From: Acanthaster planci | Taxonomy: Eukaryota > Echinodermata > Asteroidea > Valvatida > Acanthasteridae | DNA: 62,000 nt | Direction of reading: 5' to 3' | Assembly (NCBI RefSeq): GCF_001949145.1 | Contig: NW_019091362.1 | Location: 4,267,761 to 4,329,760 of the forward strand | Shown: positions 10,434 through 22,329 of the stretch, piece by piece | Layout of the letters: the number at the start of each line of letters is the position of its first letter | How positions within the stretch are numbered: the first letter of the stretch is position 1 | The notes under the pieces: model-generated | What the model was told of the DNA's origin: nothing | What the model saw: only the letters and a program-made list of their open reading frames with translations | The model's database searches: none | Translations under genes and position numbers: made by a program

Positions 10434-13400
10434 GTAGGTTCTGGGTTTGAAATGTATTTACTAGCAGAGAATCTGTGGATTTATTTCATACCAAGTGGGC
10501 CTTATGCCGATAATGAGTACATGATAATCAAACTTGTAGGCCTCGCTTTGCAATTGCGCACTTTACGGAGATGTGAAAACCGCGTTGCTCTGTCTGCGTT
10601 GCCATTGTAATGTGCTTACGAAGCTTTCTCTGGTCATGTGTAATGAACAGCTACGTGTATCGCCATAGCTTTTGGAGAGCAAGCCAAAACCAAGCGCGTA
10701 GTTCGAAGAAGCGGAGTGATTGTACATCTGAAAAGATCTGGTTGAAATGTTCGCCAGTGTTTCCGGGCAATGGGCGGTGCGCATAAATATAGTTGGTCGG
10801 ATAATTCGAGTACAATTTGACTAAAGTCGAGGACCATAAGAATATTTCCATCAAGTGCGCTGCAAAGTCATGCATTTTTGGCTTGTGTGTTTATGGTTGT
10901 GTTCAGAGATTGAAGGTAGTGGCGAGGACTGGCCACCCGCACGTGAGCGGTCTCGCCGTCCACGCTCAACAGAACAGTTGAATAATAGTAAGTTCATGTG
11001 GTCCAGAGTATGCATGATGCATGTGGCCATCATGGTTTCTCTCTGTATAGCTGTATGCATGCTGAAATGTGCTTATAGGGAAAGACTGGATGAGTTTTGA
11101 ATAATCGTAAACATGTAACATGAAATGAACTATATTGCCTTCATACTAAATTTTACAGATCTATAGTGTTGAATTAATACCAAGGATTTAGTATAGCCCA
11201 TTGCGTTGTACTTTTAATAGATACCACAATGTTTAACATTATGTAGTGTTAAAAGACTTTCCTTTTTTTGCTGTGAACTAAGAAATCCGGCTTGCCGTAT
11301 TGATTTATGACAGTAATCCAGGCAGCTGATTCATGATTATCTTCTGTAGCTAATCGTACTTGCTGTTTTCGTTGAAGTTTCTTTCCTAATTTCCCACCTT
11401 CGTGGCACAAAAATCAAAATAAACAAAATAAAACCGAACCCCCACAGAGCACTTACTGCCAATACTAAATATTTATGTCGCCATTTACAAAACAGACCAG
11501 TTCAGTTTGATTGCATGTTTGATATTTAGAGGCATGTGTTGAAGGTAGAGTACGTTCATTTCAGCAAACTACTGGCTTACATTTGGATTCGTGTAATGTT
11601 AAGGGGCTCCTTTCATCATTTATTGCTGTAGGGATTGAAATCAATCTGGGAAAAGGATCGTTCAAAAATGTCTGTTTTTCTTTTGCTTAACCAGACGTTA
11701 TATTTTTGTCTGATGGCGTTCGCTATTGGCTCTTTAACATTAGGCTTGCTGGTTTTCCCTGGATGGGTTGGGAGAATTCACGGATCAGTGAAATAATTCA
11801 CCGTGTGCATATTGCATTAACGGCAGCTCTCTCACCTGGTCAGTTTTTAATTGCCATGTTTCGTTGGAACTGATCACGCATGCCCAAGCTTGTCAGCCAC
11901 GGCCTTCGTTTGAGTGATAGTTTAGTAGGCATAGGCTTCGCATGGCGAAGAGGCAAGGGGGCGCGTGTCCTGCCCCGGAATAAAAAGAAAAAATGGGGAA
12001 AAAACCGAGGAAATTTCAAGAAAGAAAATACTAAAAGGTATTAAGGAACAACGCAAATATGTTTGTTAAGCAAAGCAAAATAAAACAGAAAAACCCCAGA
12101 CTTACCCCCTCTCAGTAGTTTATCAGTTCGTAGCTGATGATTTCTTTACCCCCGGAAGCCACCCCCGTGAAAAGAGTTTGCTCATCCCCTGGAGAAATCC
12201 TGACGATGCCCATCGGTACAGGTTGTCTTGCTCGTGGAGTGAGGCTGCATGCTTTCTGCATTGGAATGTCTTTTATAATGTCAAGCTCTGAGTTGAGCAA
12301 CAGTGTCAATCCCCTGTAGCATTTTTGTTGCAATAAATGTCATCGATTGATACTCGATCGTTTTCCTCGTAGGCATAAATGCCAGGGATGGAGGTATATA
12401 TTCCCCACTTTTTGAACCTGGGGTGGGCTATTGAATCATTCCCCCTCCCATTTTTAAAAAAAAAAGTTAAAGCGGATTTTTGTAGAATTTCTCGGAATTC
12501 CTACAAATGTTTTTTAAGTGAGAACAATAAAAAGCCATGAATATGCCATTCAAATGTAAGATCAGTGGCATATCCATGGGGGGTTGGCAACTTGATCCCC
12601 AACGGCTTTTTGAAAGGAATAATACTTCATAAGTATAAGAAAGTGATCGGTAATTTATTTATCAAATATTAGTATCAAAACCCTAAGAAAACAACACCAT
12701 GAAATAAAAGCAAGGATGTTGGGACGCGAGTAAGGTTTGTGATATTTTTCTCGCCCGTCATCTGTTGAATGAGTCCGAACCTGCATTGACTTTTGAATCC
12801 CTCCCCCCCAACATCAAAGGCTGGATACGCCGCTGTGTAAAATTCTGCATTTATGTAATACACACCACTGATGTATACATCTGCATCAACAACAGCGCCC
12901 CCGATATAGTGTCATTTGGTGTCAACCCCCCCTCCCCGCACCCGGCCGCTTTTCAACTTTCCATGGCCGGCAAGTCTTCCCCCCTAATTCCCAATACCCA
13001 ACCCCCATTTCAGGCACAAATTTACGCCACTGGTTGTCCTCCCAAAGGAGACCATGACCAAGAGTTCGATCATCGCAACTGCAGCGAAGCTATAGACAAT
13101 CACTGATTTATTTTGGTTGCCACATTTTCACCTGACAGTTAATAGTCTAAAACACTGGCAGTAAAGGAAGTTAGTATTGTATCACGACGCATAAGTCGTA
13201 TTGTTGACATTTAGTTTGCACGGAGCATTGAGGTGTTTCCATGAGAAGTGCACCACTGGATAAGGTTTTTTGTCTTTCCCTGTGCTCGAATTTGTCTTCC
13301 GTATTTGTATATCTATTGTTCTTGTTACCAAATTCTAGGAGGAAAGGTTAACCGTATCGACTACTCAATTTTCTAAACGATCTCAAATGCTGGCTTTTCT

Positions 13401-13598
13401 TTTCATGTAAAAAAAAAATTAGAGTTAAAAAACAAGGCCTAACCCTCATCCTTTTGATTAATGTTTTGTTACACAGCTATATGTAATACCAAGAATTTTA
13501 AGAAGGCCGACCGTTTCTCAGTTTTAAATGCAGCGCTCTTTATCCGCGTCTTTTGAGCTTAAAAATATGAAGTTGCGTTTTTTTCTTTCTTTCTACAG
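10434..13598 (+). other. gene B intron 1
   Basis: A 3.2-kb intron. Besides the candidate linker exon at 10907-10987, it holds repeat debris such as a GGATACGCC-type element end near 12820 and poly-C stretches near 12790 and 12925. No other gene is visible. Confidence 0.6.
10907..10987 (+). CDS. gene B, candidate optional linker exon with RSRR motif
   Basis: An 81-bp open stretch lies between acceptor GGTTGTGTTCAG and donor ATA|GTAAGT, in phase 1 on both sides, so it can be included or skipped without changing frame. It encodes a hydrophilic linker (E-I-E-G-S-G-E-D-W start, then R-E-R-S-R-R-P-R, T-E-Q-L-N-N end) between the signal peptide and Ig1. R-S-R-R fits the furin consensus R-x-[KR]-R, although the following proline is unfavourable. 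No counterpart is seen in C or D. Both splice sites and the phase fit, but conservation evidence is missing, so the exon may be unused. Confidence 0.45.
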
Positions 13599-13958
13599 CC
13601 GTAACAGGTGTTTTACTTATCCCGTCAAGCACGGATGTACCGTTGGGGGGTCAGTTTCAGTTCCATTGTATGGGTTCGACGGAACCAGACTGCGGGGGTT
13701 ACGAAGGCTGGCTGTACAAGGTGGTGGACCACGAAACGGGTGTTTTTCAGCCAGTTCAAGTTCAGAGATACCACACTTGTAGCTGTGGTGGGAGGTGTCT
13801 CCTGAACACCACTTTCGTCATGACGGCTGCTACTGTGGAGGCCGCCGGTACGTACGGGTGCGTGATGCTGCGAGACGGTCCGCCTACCGAGACAACGGTT
13901 GCCAGGGGTTTTGGAATTGGTTATCAGCCCCATGAGGCTAATGTCACCGTTTGCTTAG
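13599..13958 (+). CDS. gene B, V-like Ig domain 1 exon
   Basis: A 360-bp exon (acceptor TTCTTTCTACAG, donor TTAG|GTAAAT, phase 1 at both ends) encodes one complete Ig domain. Hallmarks in order: B-strand F-Q-F-H-C, C-strand tryptophan in E-G-W-L-Y-K-V, a cysteine-rich loop Y-H-T-C-S-C-G-G-R-C, E-strand N-T-T-F-V-M-T, and F-strand A-A-G-T-Y-G-C-V. The canonical B-F disulfide is therefore present, and the extra loop cysteines probably form a second bridge. Two N-glycosylation sequons occur (N-T-T and N-V-T). The domain probably binds the receptor's ligand, which is unknown. Genes C and D have equivalent exons of 339 and 354 bp. Confidence 0.9.
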
Positions 13959-14675
13959 GTAAATCCGCAAATTTTGATCCTGAAATGAGGTTCACACTCC
14001 TTAAAAATATTCAGCACAACGTAGTTATTCCTATCTTTTGTTTGAAGTACAAATGAGTTTTCCTGTGACGGCCTCTCCCACCGTGGCAAGTTACAGGCTC
14101 TTGCTGCGGCGTCAAATTGATACCCTGTGCTTTTTCCGAATGCCAAACAGAAGCATTCGGAATTGGAAGTTATTTTTCAACACTCAAAATGTGCTATTCT
14201 ATAGTATACTTAAAATGGAGAACAAAACCGGTATAGAACTAATGGATTTCGCTGTATGGATGCCTGGTATAGCGGCGAATCCAGCTTTTGTAGTGGGGGG
14301 GGGGTTAAATCCAAACGCAAATGCGGCTTCGGGCTCGTGTAACATGGTGGGGAGAAAAATCAAAAGCTTTTAATACTCAAGGACTCGACATCCTTGCTTT
14401 TATTTTGTGGTGTTGTTTTCTGAGGGTTTTAGTGCTAATATTTAATAAACAAATATACCGATTACTTTCTTTCCTACTCACCTACGAAGCCTTATTTGTG
14501 AAAAAAAAATCTGTCGAAGGTCAAGTTTCTCCCTCCCCCCCTGGATACGCCACTGGCCCCGTAGGAGGTCAAACAACATGGACATTGCAGTTCTTGCATG
14601 TCTTATTATTGTTCCTGATCTAGTCAACAGATAATGAAGGCTTCAGTTTATGTCTTTTCTCCCCTTTTCAAAAAG

Positions 14676-14978
14676 AACCAGATTTGGCGCTCCTGAGCAA
14701 TACCCAAGACAGTGACCTCATCATCAGGGTCGAAGAAAAATGTAAGTTCCTGGGCGAGGTGAGCTGGATCATCAACGGCCACAGGGTTGGCCGCAGGTCG
14801 ACAGAGTCCTCGGTGGCCGATCCTTCGCTGCCTGCCTTCCAACGAGACGATGACACGCTTTTGATACAATGTGATCAGGGAAACCCCAAGAACAGCTGGT
14901 GCACTGTCAAGGCAGAATTCAAGTACATAACAAATTCGCGTCGTCTGGAGGTTGCCACAGGAACGCTGAACGTATCCG
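14676..14978 (+). CDS. gene B, Ig-like domain 2 exon
   Basis: A 303-bp exon, phase 1 at both ends (acceptor TTCAAAAAG, donor TCCG|GTAAGC). It encodes a second, divergent Ig-like domain. E-E-K-C-K-F-L-G forms the B strand, V-S-W-I-I-N-G-H the C strand with its tryptophan, and L-L-I-Q-C...N-S-W-C-T-V the E-F region, ending in L-N-V-S-G. A cysteine sits at the canonical F-strand position (S-W-C) and another about ten residues earlier. In C and D only the earlier type remains. The acceptor is purine-rich next to the AG, so the exact start could shift, but the phase agrees with all neighbours. Confidence 0.8.
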
Positions 14979-15908
14979 GTAAGCATCTTGGCTCGGAAAT
15001 GTTTTTAAAAAACAGGCGCATTGCGGTCGCCAGACTTTAGGCCTCTGATGAGTGAAGTTGATCAGACATTTGTAACACGCTGCCTGGAACCAGAACGTCT
15101 GAGATTTAAAAAGTGGGGTTTGATATATTGACAGAGATGAAAAGATCTTTGCAAACAATAAACAAATGTTTCCCGGTGTCTTTTGTCTTAAATGCAACTA
15201 TGCAGATGACAAAATATTGAAAAAATTCTGCATAACTTCGTTTATTTACCGTACCGGACTTTCTAGATAGTGAGTTTCGGTTCTGAAGAAAATATTTCTT
15301 TAAACGTAGGTGAACAGTGTGTAAAAATGATCTGATATGAACTTAAATTCATTGAAAACTGTAATTTTGAAACAGTTAAAACTATTCACGATTTCCCAGA
15401 CAACTTATGGTGCTATTGCTGTGATGTCATCTACGGAAGACGTGATTCAGCTCGTGGGTTTTTCTGCTCAAACTGAGAACTCTGAAAATATTTCTGAGAA
15501 AGGGCTGATTGCCTGCTTAATGCTATGTGCTTACACAACAGTGAATCACCATGCACCAAGAAGAGACAATTTCGGCCAGCACAATCGGAAAAATACAGGA
15601 GGTTTTTGTACACAAACCAATGTAACATTAAGACACATTTTTTTTTGTCATTATGGAAATAATTATTCTTTAGCATCAAACCAAAGAAAAAAACAAATAA
15701 AAAAAAAACACAAAAAAGATGGCAAAAGACCCTTGGAATAGTAAAATGCTAATAAAAAAACGAGGATAACTGAGACATGAAGGTGCAGTTTGACGTCCGT
15801 GTTGGAACAATTCCATTGCAGGTACCCTTTGACGTAACGTAACTGAAGACGATGCAGGATTTTGTTTATGAACTTCAGCCACATTTCACGTGTATTTCTC
15901 CAATACAG

Positions 15909-15977
15909 ATTGCTGCCTTGAGAACCCATCGACCGAAGCCGCGTTCACCGACCCCGTTACGACACAGGATCTCACGG
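15909..15977 (+). CDS. gene B, stalk exon with CC motif
   Basis: A 69-bp exon (acceptor CTCCAATACAG, donor ACGG|GTAAGT, phase 1 at both ends), equal in length to gene A's stalk exon. It encodes D-C-C-L-E-N-P-S-T-E-A followed by a Thr/Pro-rich spacer. The adjacent cysteines recur in gene C (T-C-C-P). Gene D has a single cysteine. It is the branch point of the locus: its phase 1 donor is compatible both with the tail exon at 18015 and with the TM exon at 21729. Confidence 0.8.
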
Positions 15978-18014
15978 GTAAGTTACTATTGATCTTCGAA
16001 GAAGTTCTTTCAAAATGAATCCTCATCACTGACACCATGAACTGTTCACCGACTGCACACCAATGTAGGCGGAGACAAGAGGCAACAGTATAAGAACCTA
16101 TGTGTTTTGGTGAACAGTGCATTGTTTAGTACTCTGAAAACAAAGGGAGGCGCCCCTGGAGAAAATGTGGCACTGTCCCCGGAAACAGATCTATTGTACT
16201 TCACAGATATCCGTTCACCGTTCATGGTGTAAGTGATGGAATTACAGATCTCCATGAAACGAAACGAGGACAAGGTGTTTGACTATTAGACAAGAAGGAA
16301 ATATCTTCAACAAGCAAACGATGTGTAAATGTTTTTTCAGTGGCTGACATGGTTGGGACTAGCTCCTTCCGCGCATTAACTCGAACGGGACGAATATAAA
16401 AAAATCTGGACTCGCAGTGCCTATGTACTTACTGAAGCCACTGGCAGCCATTTTACCATGCCACGAATACTAATGCAATGGTTCCCTGGCTTGGCTTTGC
16501 AACAATCGATGCTATGAATGAGGTTAACAATGGCGAGCAAACGTTTGTATAACCTTTGTATTTGGCGCGGAAAGATGGCCGCCGGCGGCTTCAGTGACCC
16601 CTGTGCTGACTGCTGATTAAAGGCATTACGAATCCAGATGTTTTTATGTAAGTCCGCGGTGGCTTTGCTCACTTTGCACAGATAGGAATGGCCAATTTGA
16701 GCTTTCCAGGATTCAATTCATGGAGATTACGGGATGGAATAATTGAATTGCTACGTTTTGTCAAATGACAAGAGTAACAAAACCATATACAGTTTTAATA
16801 ATGCGAACTCTGCGTTGCATGGTTACAATTGAATACCTAGTGGAAAGAAGGGCCCAACTCAAACAAAAACTTTCTTTGAGTTGCAAAGGAAATCAATTAA
16901 CTATCCTAGGCCAAAATGATGGAGTTGGGCTTCTCTTTTAATTAGGTATTCAAGTGTTGGAAAACAAGTCAAGGAGAGTTGTTTTATTCAATCAGAGCTG
17001 GTGTAATTGAAAGGTTGGATTCATATGAGTACGGACAAATTGACCGAATTGCACCATGCTAGCTCATATCAACAAATTCTGCTTTATTTGCACAAAAAAA
17101 TTATTTTTAATTTCTTGGCGGCGGATGACTTCCCCGTTTCGCAGTGCCTTCTCTTCCCTGTGGTGCAGTGGGTTTTTTTTCCTATGCCATTTCTATGCTC
17201 CTCTTCCAAGGTCTGAGCCGCGTCTCGTGCATAACGAGGCAATGCTTGAATCTAATTGCGTACTATGTATATTCCGTTTCCTTCACTAAAACAACTTATT
17301 TTCATTTACATAAAAAATTCCTAGTTTGCGAGCGCAAGTCTGTTATTTTGTTGTGAGCAATGTGAATTGAACTAAAACACAAAGGAAGATAAAACGGACT
17401 TCACGTCGACAAAATGACGCAGGGAGTTTACAGCCGATTATGTTTACGGATTTGAGATGGATGTTGAGGGGTCGGTGCTGGAAAGCTTTGGAATGATCTC
17501 CGCCACTATAATCGAATCGAGAACGCAGTCATCTCCTGGACAGTAGCAGAGCTTGCCACAAGAGAAACTTCTGATGTTTACAGGTCCAAAAGAAGGTACA
17601 CGGGAACAGAAGTGTGGACACTGGACCAGAATGAATCGGGTCAGAACATAAGTTGTATGTACAGGCTTTGAATGTTTACTGGAAAGACTAAAAAGTAAAA
17701 CAATCAGTTTGCATGTGTGGACGGTAAATGCATGTCACAACGTCTTATAACGCTTACACGCAGGCAGAAAAATGTAAAGCCTAGCTTCGTCTTTTCCTTC
17801 TTTTGCGAGTTTTTGTGTTTAATTAGTAGGACTGAATGTTTCCTTTTCTTTGTATTTCTAAGCGCCAAAAGGAAACCATTAGCATGTCCTTTCCAAGCTC
17901 TGTCCTTTGAAATTATAGTTTTGATCTAACTTAAATTCTTCACTAATTGACTTCAACTTACTTCCCACTCGGTCTTTGACTTCATCTTCACCTCTTATTT
18001 TGACAAACATACAG
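15978..18014 (+). other. gene B intron between stalk and tail exons
   Basis: Its first 300 and last 80 bases align with gene A's equivalent intron. The middle (about 16380-17850) is extra sequence, including the small inverted-repeat element at 16826-16956 and T-rich stretches. No TM exon in suitable phase is seen. A hydrophobic frame at 17780-17870 comes from T-rich intron sequence and lacks a phase-compatible acceptor. Confidence 0.55.
16826..16956. mobile_element. short inverted-repeat element (hairpin MITE-like)
   Basis: The left arm, CAATTGAATACCTAG with AAAGAAGGGCCCAACTC, is mirrored by the right arm, GAGTTGGGCTTCTCTTTT with TAGGTATTCAAGTG. The arms are about 35 bp and the whole element about 131 bp. 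It has no coding capacity and sits inside the part of gene B's intron that gene A lacks. Confidence 0.65.
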
Positions 18015-18205
18015 GATATCCCGTCACTCAGGGACCGATTGAAGAGGAACCCAGCAGGAAAGAGAAATGGGCGTTGAAGAAAGAAGTCCTGGAGCTGAAG
18101 AAGAAGGTTCTCCCGCTTCAAATAAGATTCTTCAGGAACTGGAGTAAAGTTAACCCTTACAAGATTAGAGATGTTATAGAGGATGGGGCTTTGGAAGACA
18201 TTTAA
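18015..18205 (+). CDS. gene B, terminal tail exon (secreted-type end)
   Basis: A 191-bp exon, acceptor ACAAACATACAG, entered in phase 1 and closed by TAA (18203-18205). It is the paralogue of 1287-1477: exactly the same length, 45/63 identical residues. Conserved are T-Q-G, I-E-E, the charged helix (K-E-V-L-E-L), the block L-P-L-Q-I-R-F-F, N-W, V-N-P, K-I-R-D and the end G-A-L-x-D-I. Substitutions are mostly conservative (K/R, D/E, M/I), as under purifying selection. It contains no cysteine and no TM stretch. Joined to the stalk it gives a soluble two-Ig protein with a helical tail. An AATAAA at 18920 would give a 0.7-kb 3' UTR. The tail's function is unknown. Confidence 0.8.
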
Positions 18206-18398
18206 GACGAGGACCACGCATTTGGAATTTTGTCTATGCCTGTCTTGATTTGTCCGCAAGCATTAGAGAAGACACTCGTTTCTATCATGGTGTCTGTGCT
18301 CTTCTACCATCGAACCGTAAATGTGTAAAGATATTTTCTTAATTTTGACAAAGATTTTTGCAATTACCATAGAAACAGAGAGAAGATCGTAGAACAAG

Positions 18399-18428
18399 TT
18401 CTATGGATGATGTTCATCATCCATAGAA
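18399..18428 (+). other. perfect 14-bp hairpin in the 3' UTR of the tail form
   Basis: Left arm TTCTATGGATGATG, two bases TT, right arm CATCATCCATAGAA: 14 perfectly complementary base pairs, 194 nt after the gene B tail stop codon. An RNA stem of 13 pairs with a GUUC tetraloop would form. It could be an mRNA-stability element or a tiny transposon footprint. Confidence 0.6.
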
Positions 18429-18919
18429 TGACTGTTGCAAGTCAGTATACAAAATATATCGGTAAAAATCGAAAAACAAAACTGAAACTGCCCCCTTCTT
18501 AAATTAAACCCGTTTTGATGTTTAAAAAAGCAATCATATTATGGTATAGGCTTTCTGAACAGTTCACTGTTTATGGAATGTGTATGGTATATGTATGTGA
18601 AATGTCGAATGATAGATGTATTGGCTGTCAAACCATTTGGGTATATTGTACACTACAATATTTTATTTGCAACATTAAGTATTTTTTTCTCAATTAACGG
18701 GAAACCATCCTTTTTTTAAATGACGTGTTTTAACTTTCGGTGAATTTGCATGCATGCTGACTGTTTCAGTACACTGTTGAGTGTGGTGCTGCCCGTTTGT
18801 GGGGTAAATTTGGCGGAGTGTCGTTAAGTGCTGATTTATCGGGTCATAAAGTCCTAAGAATCTATTGTAATGGTGCATTATTAAAGAAAGACAACGTGTG
18901 ATTGGTGCACTTATATCTG

Positions 18920-18925
18920 AATAAA
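18920..18925 (+). terminator. AATAAA poly(A) signal, gene B tail form
   Basis: A canonical AATAAA (context CTGAATAAAGC) lies 715 nt downstream of the tail-exon stop and about 2.8 kb before the TM exon. If used, it would end the transcript before the membrane exons. Confidence 0.4.
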
Positions 18926-21728
18926 GCTTTGTAAATATAGTCATTTCATCTATTATCAACACTATGTACTTATATTATTACATGTATAAGGTGATTTAAT
19001 ACAGCGGTTGGTTACAAACATCGAAACATTTTAATGCAATATGTAGAAAATACTGAGAGAAAAAGCGAGTTGTGCAATGTATTTTTTAAGAGGATAAGTA
19101 CGGAGACCCAATCGAGGTTTCGTCTTAATGCGTATACAGTAGCGATAGTTATATGTTCATTAATGTTTAAATCGCAAAATTATTTAGGGAAAAATGGTAC
19201 AGAAGGGTTAAGAAAATGAAATTGTATTTAGATCAGTCTGTATATTTAAAAAAATTGCTATTTTCATTGAAAATAACGTACGGGCAACAGGCTCCAATTA
19301 TGTAATTAATGTGTAAACGAATGCGCTGCATAAATCTATTTTTGTATCCTTTCATATTTTTAAAGCGAGTTTTTTCTGTATCTGCTTTAAACATGACATT
19401 TATAATAAAATTGCGAGGCCAAAATAAATGTGCATCAAGGTGCTGTAAAGTCTAATATATTCTTCTTAGAATAGCTTTGTTTCTTCTTTGTACATATCGC
19501 GGGGTTTACCATTCATGGAAATCCCCGAGTCCACCAAACTTGTTCGACAAAATAATAACAAAAGAATGTTAGACAGCTAGTTTAGGTAGGATTTACAGGA
19601 ATTTAATTCGGTTGACACACACTAATAATCCAAAGATGTCAAAATTCAACAACAACTATTGGCAATTACTATGATACAACAGAAATGACACAATAGTAAG
19701 CTACTCATTATACAAGACTGATGATCAGGGCGCTCCTTCCGAACACAGATCCAGATCCCACGTGGACGATCTTGCGCAAACAGAAATACACTGAAAACAG
19801 TCCCGCCAACCGCTGATTCAAGAACAGTTCCGAAAAGAAAGGATGACGCAACCAACTCAGCTGAGGATAGTTCCGATGATGTTCTGAGGTGATTGAACTG
19901 GAGACGGGAGTGGCCGATTGGGTATTGTGTCAGTTCGGGACAACCTGCCTGTGAGATGATAGGTCGTGCTAGTCGGTTAATATGACGAAGCGGCGATTCC
20001 TTCCGTGGGCTAGCTAAGAGTTGTTGTTCTCGCCAAAGTCAGGAAAGGAATGCCATGTTATAGACCGGACCAAACCTACCACTCGAGTTCAGGTCATTTT
20101 TTTCCACATTATCATAAACTTTCTTTTGGGGGATTAGACATTAAGGGCCATGTTTTACACAGGTTAATTCGCTGACCCAAGTCATGACACAAGTCATGAC
20201 CAAGTTAAAAGCAGCGGTTTCTGCTTAACAGGACTACGATCGATTACATGACGCCTTGAGAGGAGACTTGGAGAGGTACGAGAATCTACTATAACGTCAA
20301 TGTTTGGGGGGGGGGTATGGCTCATTGATACGAGTCGAAGTGATGACCAGGTGGGTCCTTCACCAGTACGAGATCGAACCTCCTTCCCTTCACGGGAAAA
20401 TCGTCGAGTGTATTGGACACTTCTCACAAGACTCACGCGGCTTTTGTTAAATTCAGGCCGTCTGTGTATCGCGCAGGCGATGCAAGTTGAAATGGAGTCT
20501 GAATCTTGGAATCGAACAATCACGATCACTGGGTGAGATGAGTTGTCCATCAAAATGATCGTGTCCTCGTGCAAGATGCTTTCCTTCAAGTATGCACCCC
20601 TAGCTCTGCAGCCGAGGGTGTCGCCGGGATGTTTTCCATGGGAAGGGGAATACAGTACTATTTTCCAGGGGAGAATTTCTCAGGGGGGGCGCTTATTAGC
20701 AACGAACTGTCCAAAATCGTTTCAACTTTCGGGTGTCTGTTTTTTATCAGTGTTCGCGCAGCGGCAATCTTAGGGGGCGCTGTTTATACCGCTTTAGAAT
20801 TAATATTCATTGTTAGAATTCGTCCGTTTTTTGTGAAATGGCTGGCCTCAATGTCTCTTTAATGGTTTGGCCTCAGCCCTACAATGTACTCCACTGAAAC
20901 TCTCTACACATTAATACGTTGCGGTTCACTAACTACAGTTTTCTGCTCAGCCTCGTTCCCATGGCTATCGTCTTGCGTTTGTCTCTAATGCTCTAATTTC
21001 CAACTTGCAAAACGGGCCTCGCGTTTGCTTGTACGCACCGAATGGGACATGTCAGGTCTATTCATTACATTCTGTCACATTAAGATGCCCTTGTTCTATC
21101 CACTGTGACTAGAAACACCCCCTCAACGGCAAAAAAGAGACAGGACGGTGCATGGGAAAATTCTCAACACACGGCGCGCACTCAAAAGACATTTCGGGGA
21201 AAAAATAATTTGGTCGCGCGTGCTTATTGCGCGCATGTAAAGTTCCCCCAAAAATGGTTGTCGTACACGTGCACTGTCTCTTGTAAAGTTCTTGTACGGA
21301 GTGGGAAGCCGTACCCCCAAAAGGCCAGCTCTTCCCCCTCCTCCCCGCCAGCGAAGCCCGTGCCGCCCCCTTACTTTCTTGTGGTCCCCCCTTAGAAAAA
21401 AAAAAAAAACTAGTGCACCCCCGGTTGCCCCCCGAATATTTAGCCTTAGTTACGCCAATGCGGCAGGTTTGTGCGAAGTAGAACTCCTTACAGTGCCATT
21501 TTAATTCTGTCATACAGTAAAGACTAATGCACGGGCGTGATGTGGCCACGCAAGAAAGAGATCGGGAGCAGTTTGTTTATTTTATATATATTGGAGGATC
21601 CAAAAGTATGGCGGGGCTCAAACGAGGCAGAAATCCCCCTCTTGCCCCCTTTCTCCCACTGATTATGGCAACAACAGTGTTTCTGGGTCCGTATAATAAT
21701 CTTAACTTTTTGGTTTTTGGCACGACAG

Positions 21729-21906
21729 AGCTTACGAGCGTGTTCACCCCAACAGCGAAGTCAAAAATAAAGCCATCCCCGTCTTCATCAAAGGGTGATT
21801 CGCCTGTGGTGGTGGCTGAGGTCAGTGCGGCTGTGCTGGGCGTGTCCACTATCGTGCTGGGTCTGGCAGCATGCTGCTACCGTGGGAAATGGAAGCATAC
21901 TCGAGG
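21729..21906 (+). CDS. gene B, transmembrane exon (membrane form)
   Basis: A 178-bp exon, acceptor GGCACGACAG entered in phase 1, donor GAGG|GTAAGG left in phase 2, exactly as in the TM exons of C and D. It encodes a Ser/Thr/Pro/Lys-rich juxtamembrane segment (S-P-S-S-S-K-G-D) and a helix V-V-V-A-E-V-S-A-A-V-L-G-V-S-T-I-V-L-G-L, followed by A-A-C-C and a basic stop-transfer Y-R-G-K-W-K-H. A glutamate lies near the outer end of the helix, and the Cys pair at the inner face could be palmitoylated. It fits as a continuation of stalk exon 15909-15977. The alternative is that it belongs to a decayed separate paralogue. Confidence 0.7.
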
Positions 21907-22329
21907 GTAAGGTGGACACTTTGGGCTTTTGACAAGCACTGGTGACGTAAAAGTACTCGTTAGTTTGCCCCGGTGGTGTAAAAATTGATAAGTGACATTG
22001 AGTGAAGCGATAAGCCAGCAAGACGCTGAGACCTGCAGTACGCGCCATTAGAGTAGGGTACAAGATTGGGGTAATGGGCATAGAAAATCTGAAAGTTTTC
22101 GGGCCGCATTAAATTCCAGGAGTGTGGCACCGGACATCATCATCAGACACCATGCAGCGGTCATGCAGTATACATCCTTGCCCGTTTGCTTTCGCCTTGG
22201 GTGGTGGTTTTCACTTTTCTCCCTTCTCACTCTCTTCATTTTTTGCGTGTGTACCGCGAAAATCGGGGTGATGATTCCTTGATTCTCCCTGGTGAAATGC
22301 AGTGTGATATCATATTCTATCTAATATGC

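Larger units (their letters stand above)
18206..21728 (+). other. gene B: 3' UTR of the tail form, then intron to the TM exon
   Basis: The tail-form 3' UTR probably runs to about 18940 and contains a perfect hairpin at 18399-18428. The rest is intron with repeat debris (a G(10) run at 20304, G/C-rich tracts at 20690 and 21350-21430). A short phase 1 to phase 2 open stretch at 20457-20534 has splice-like borders but no hydrophobic core, and I did not accept it as an exon. Confidence 0.5.

Noticed and set aside
17581-17645. Third possible 3' end of gene B after TGATGTTTACAG (short frame with a cysteine)
   Set aside because: No counterpart in gene A, and weak coding character.
20457-20534. Phase 1 to phase 2 open stretch with acceptor AAATTCAG and donor GG|GTGAGA
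   Set aside because: Right phases for a TM exon but no hydrophobic helix, and it overlaps repeat-like sequence.
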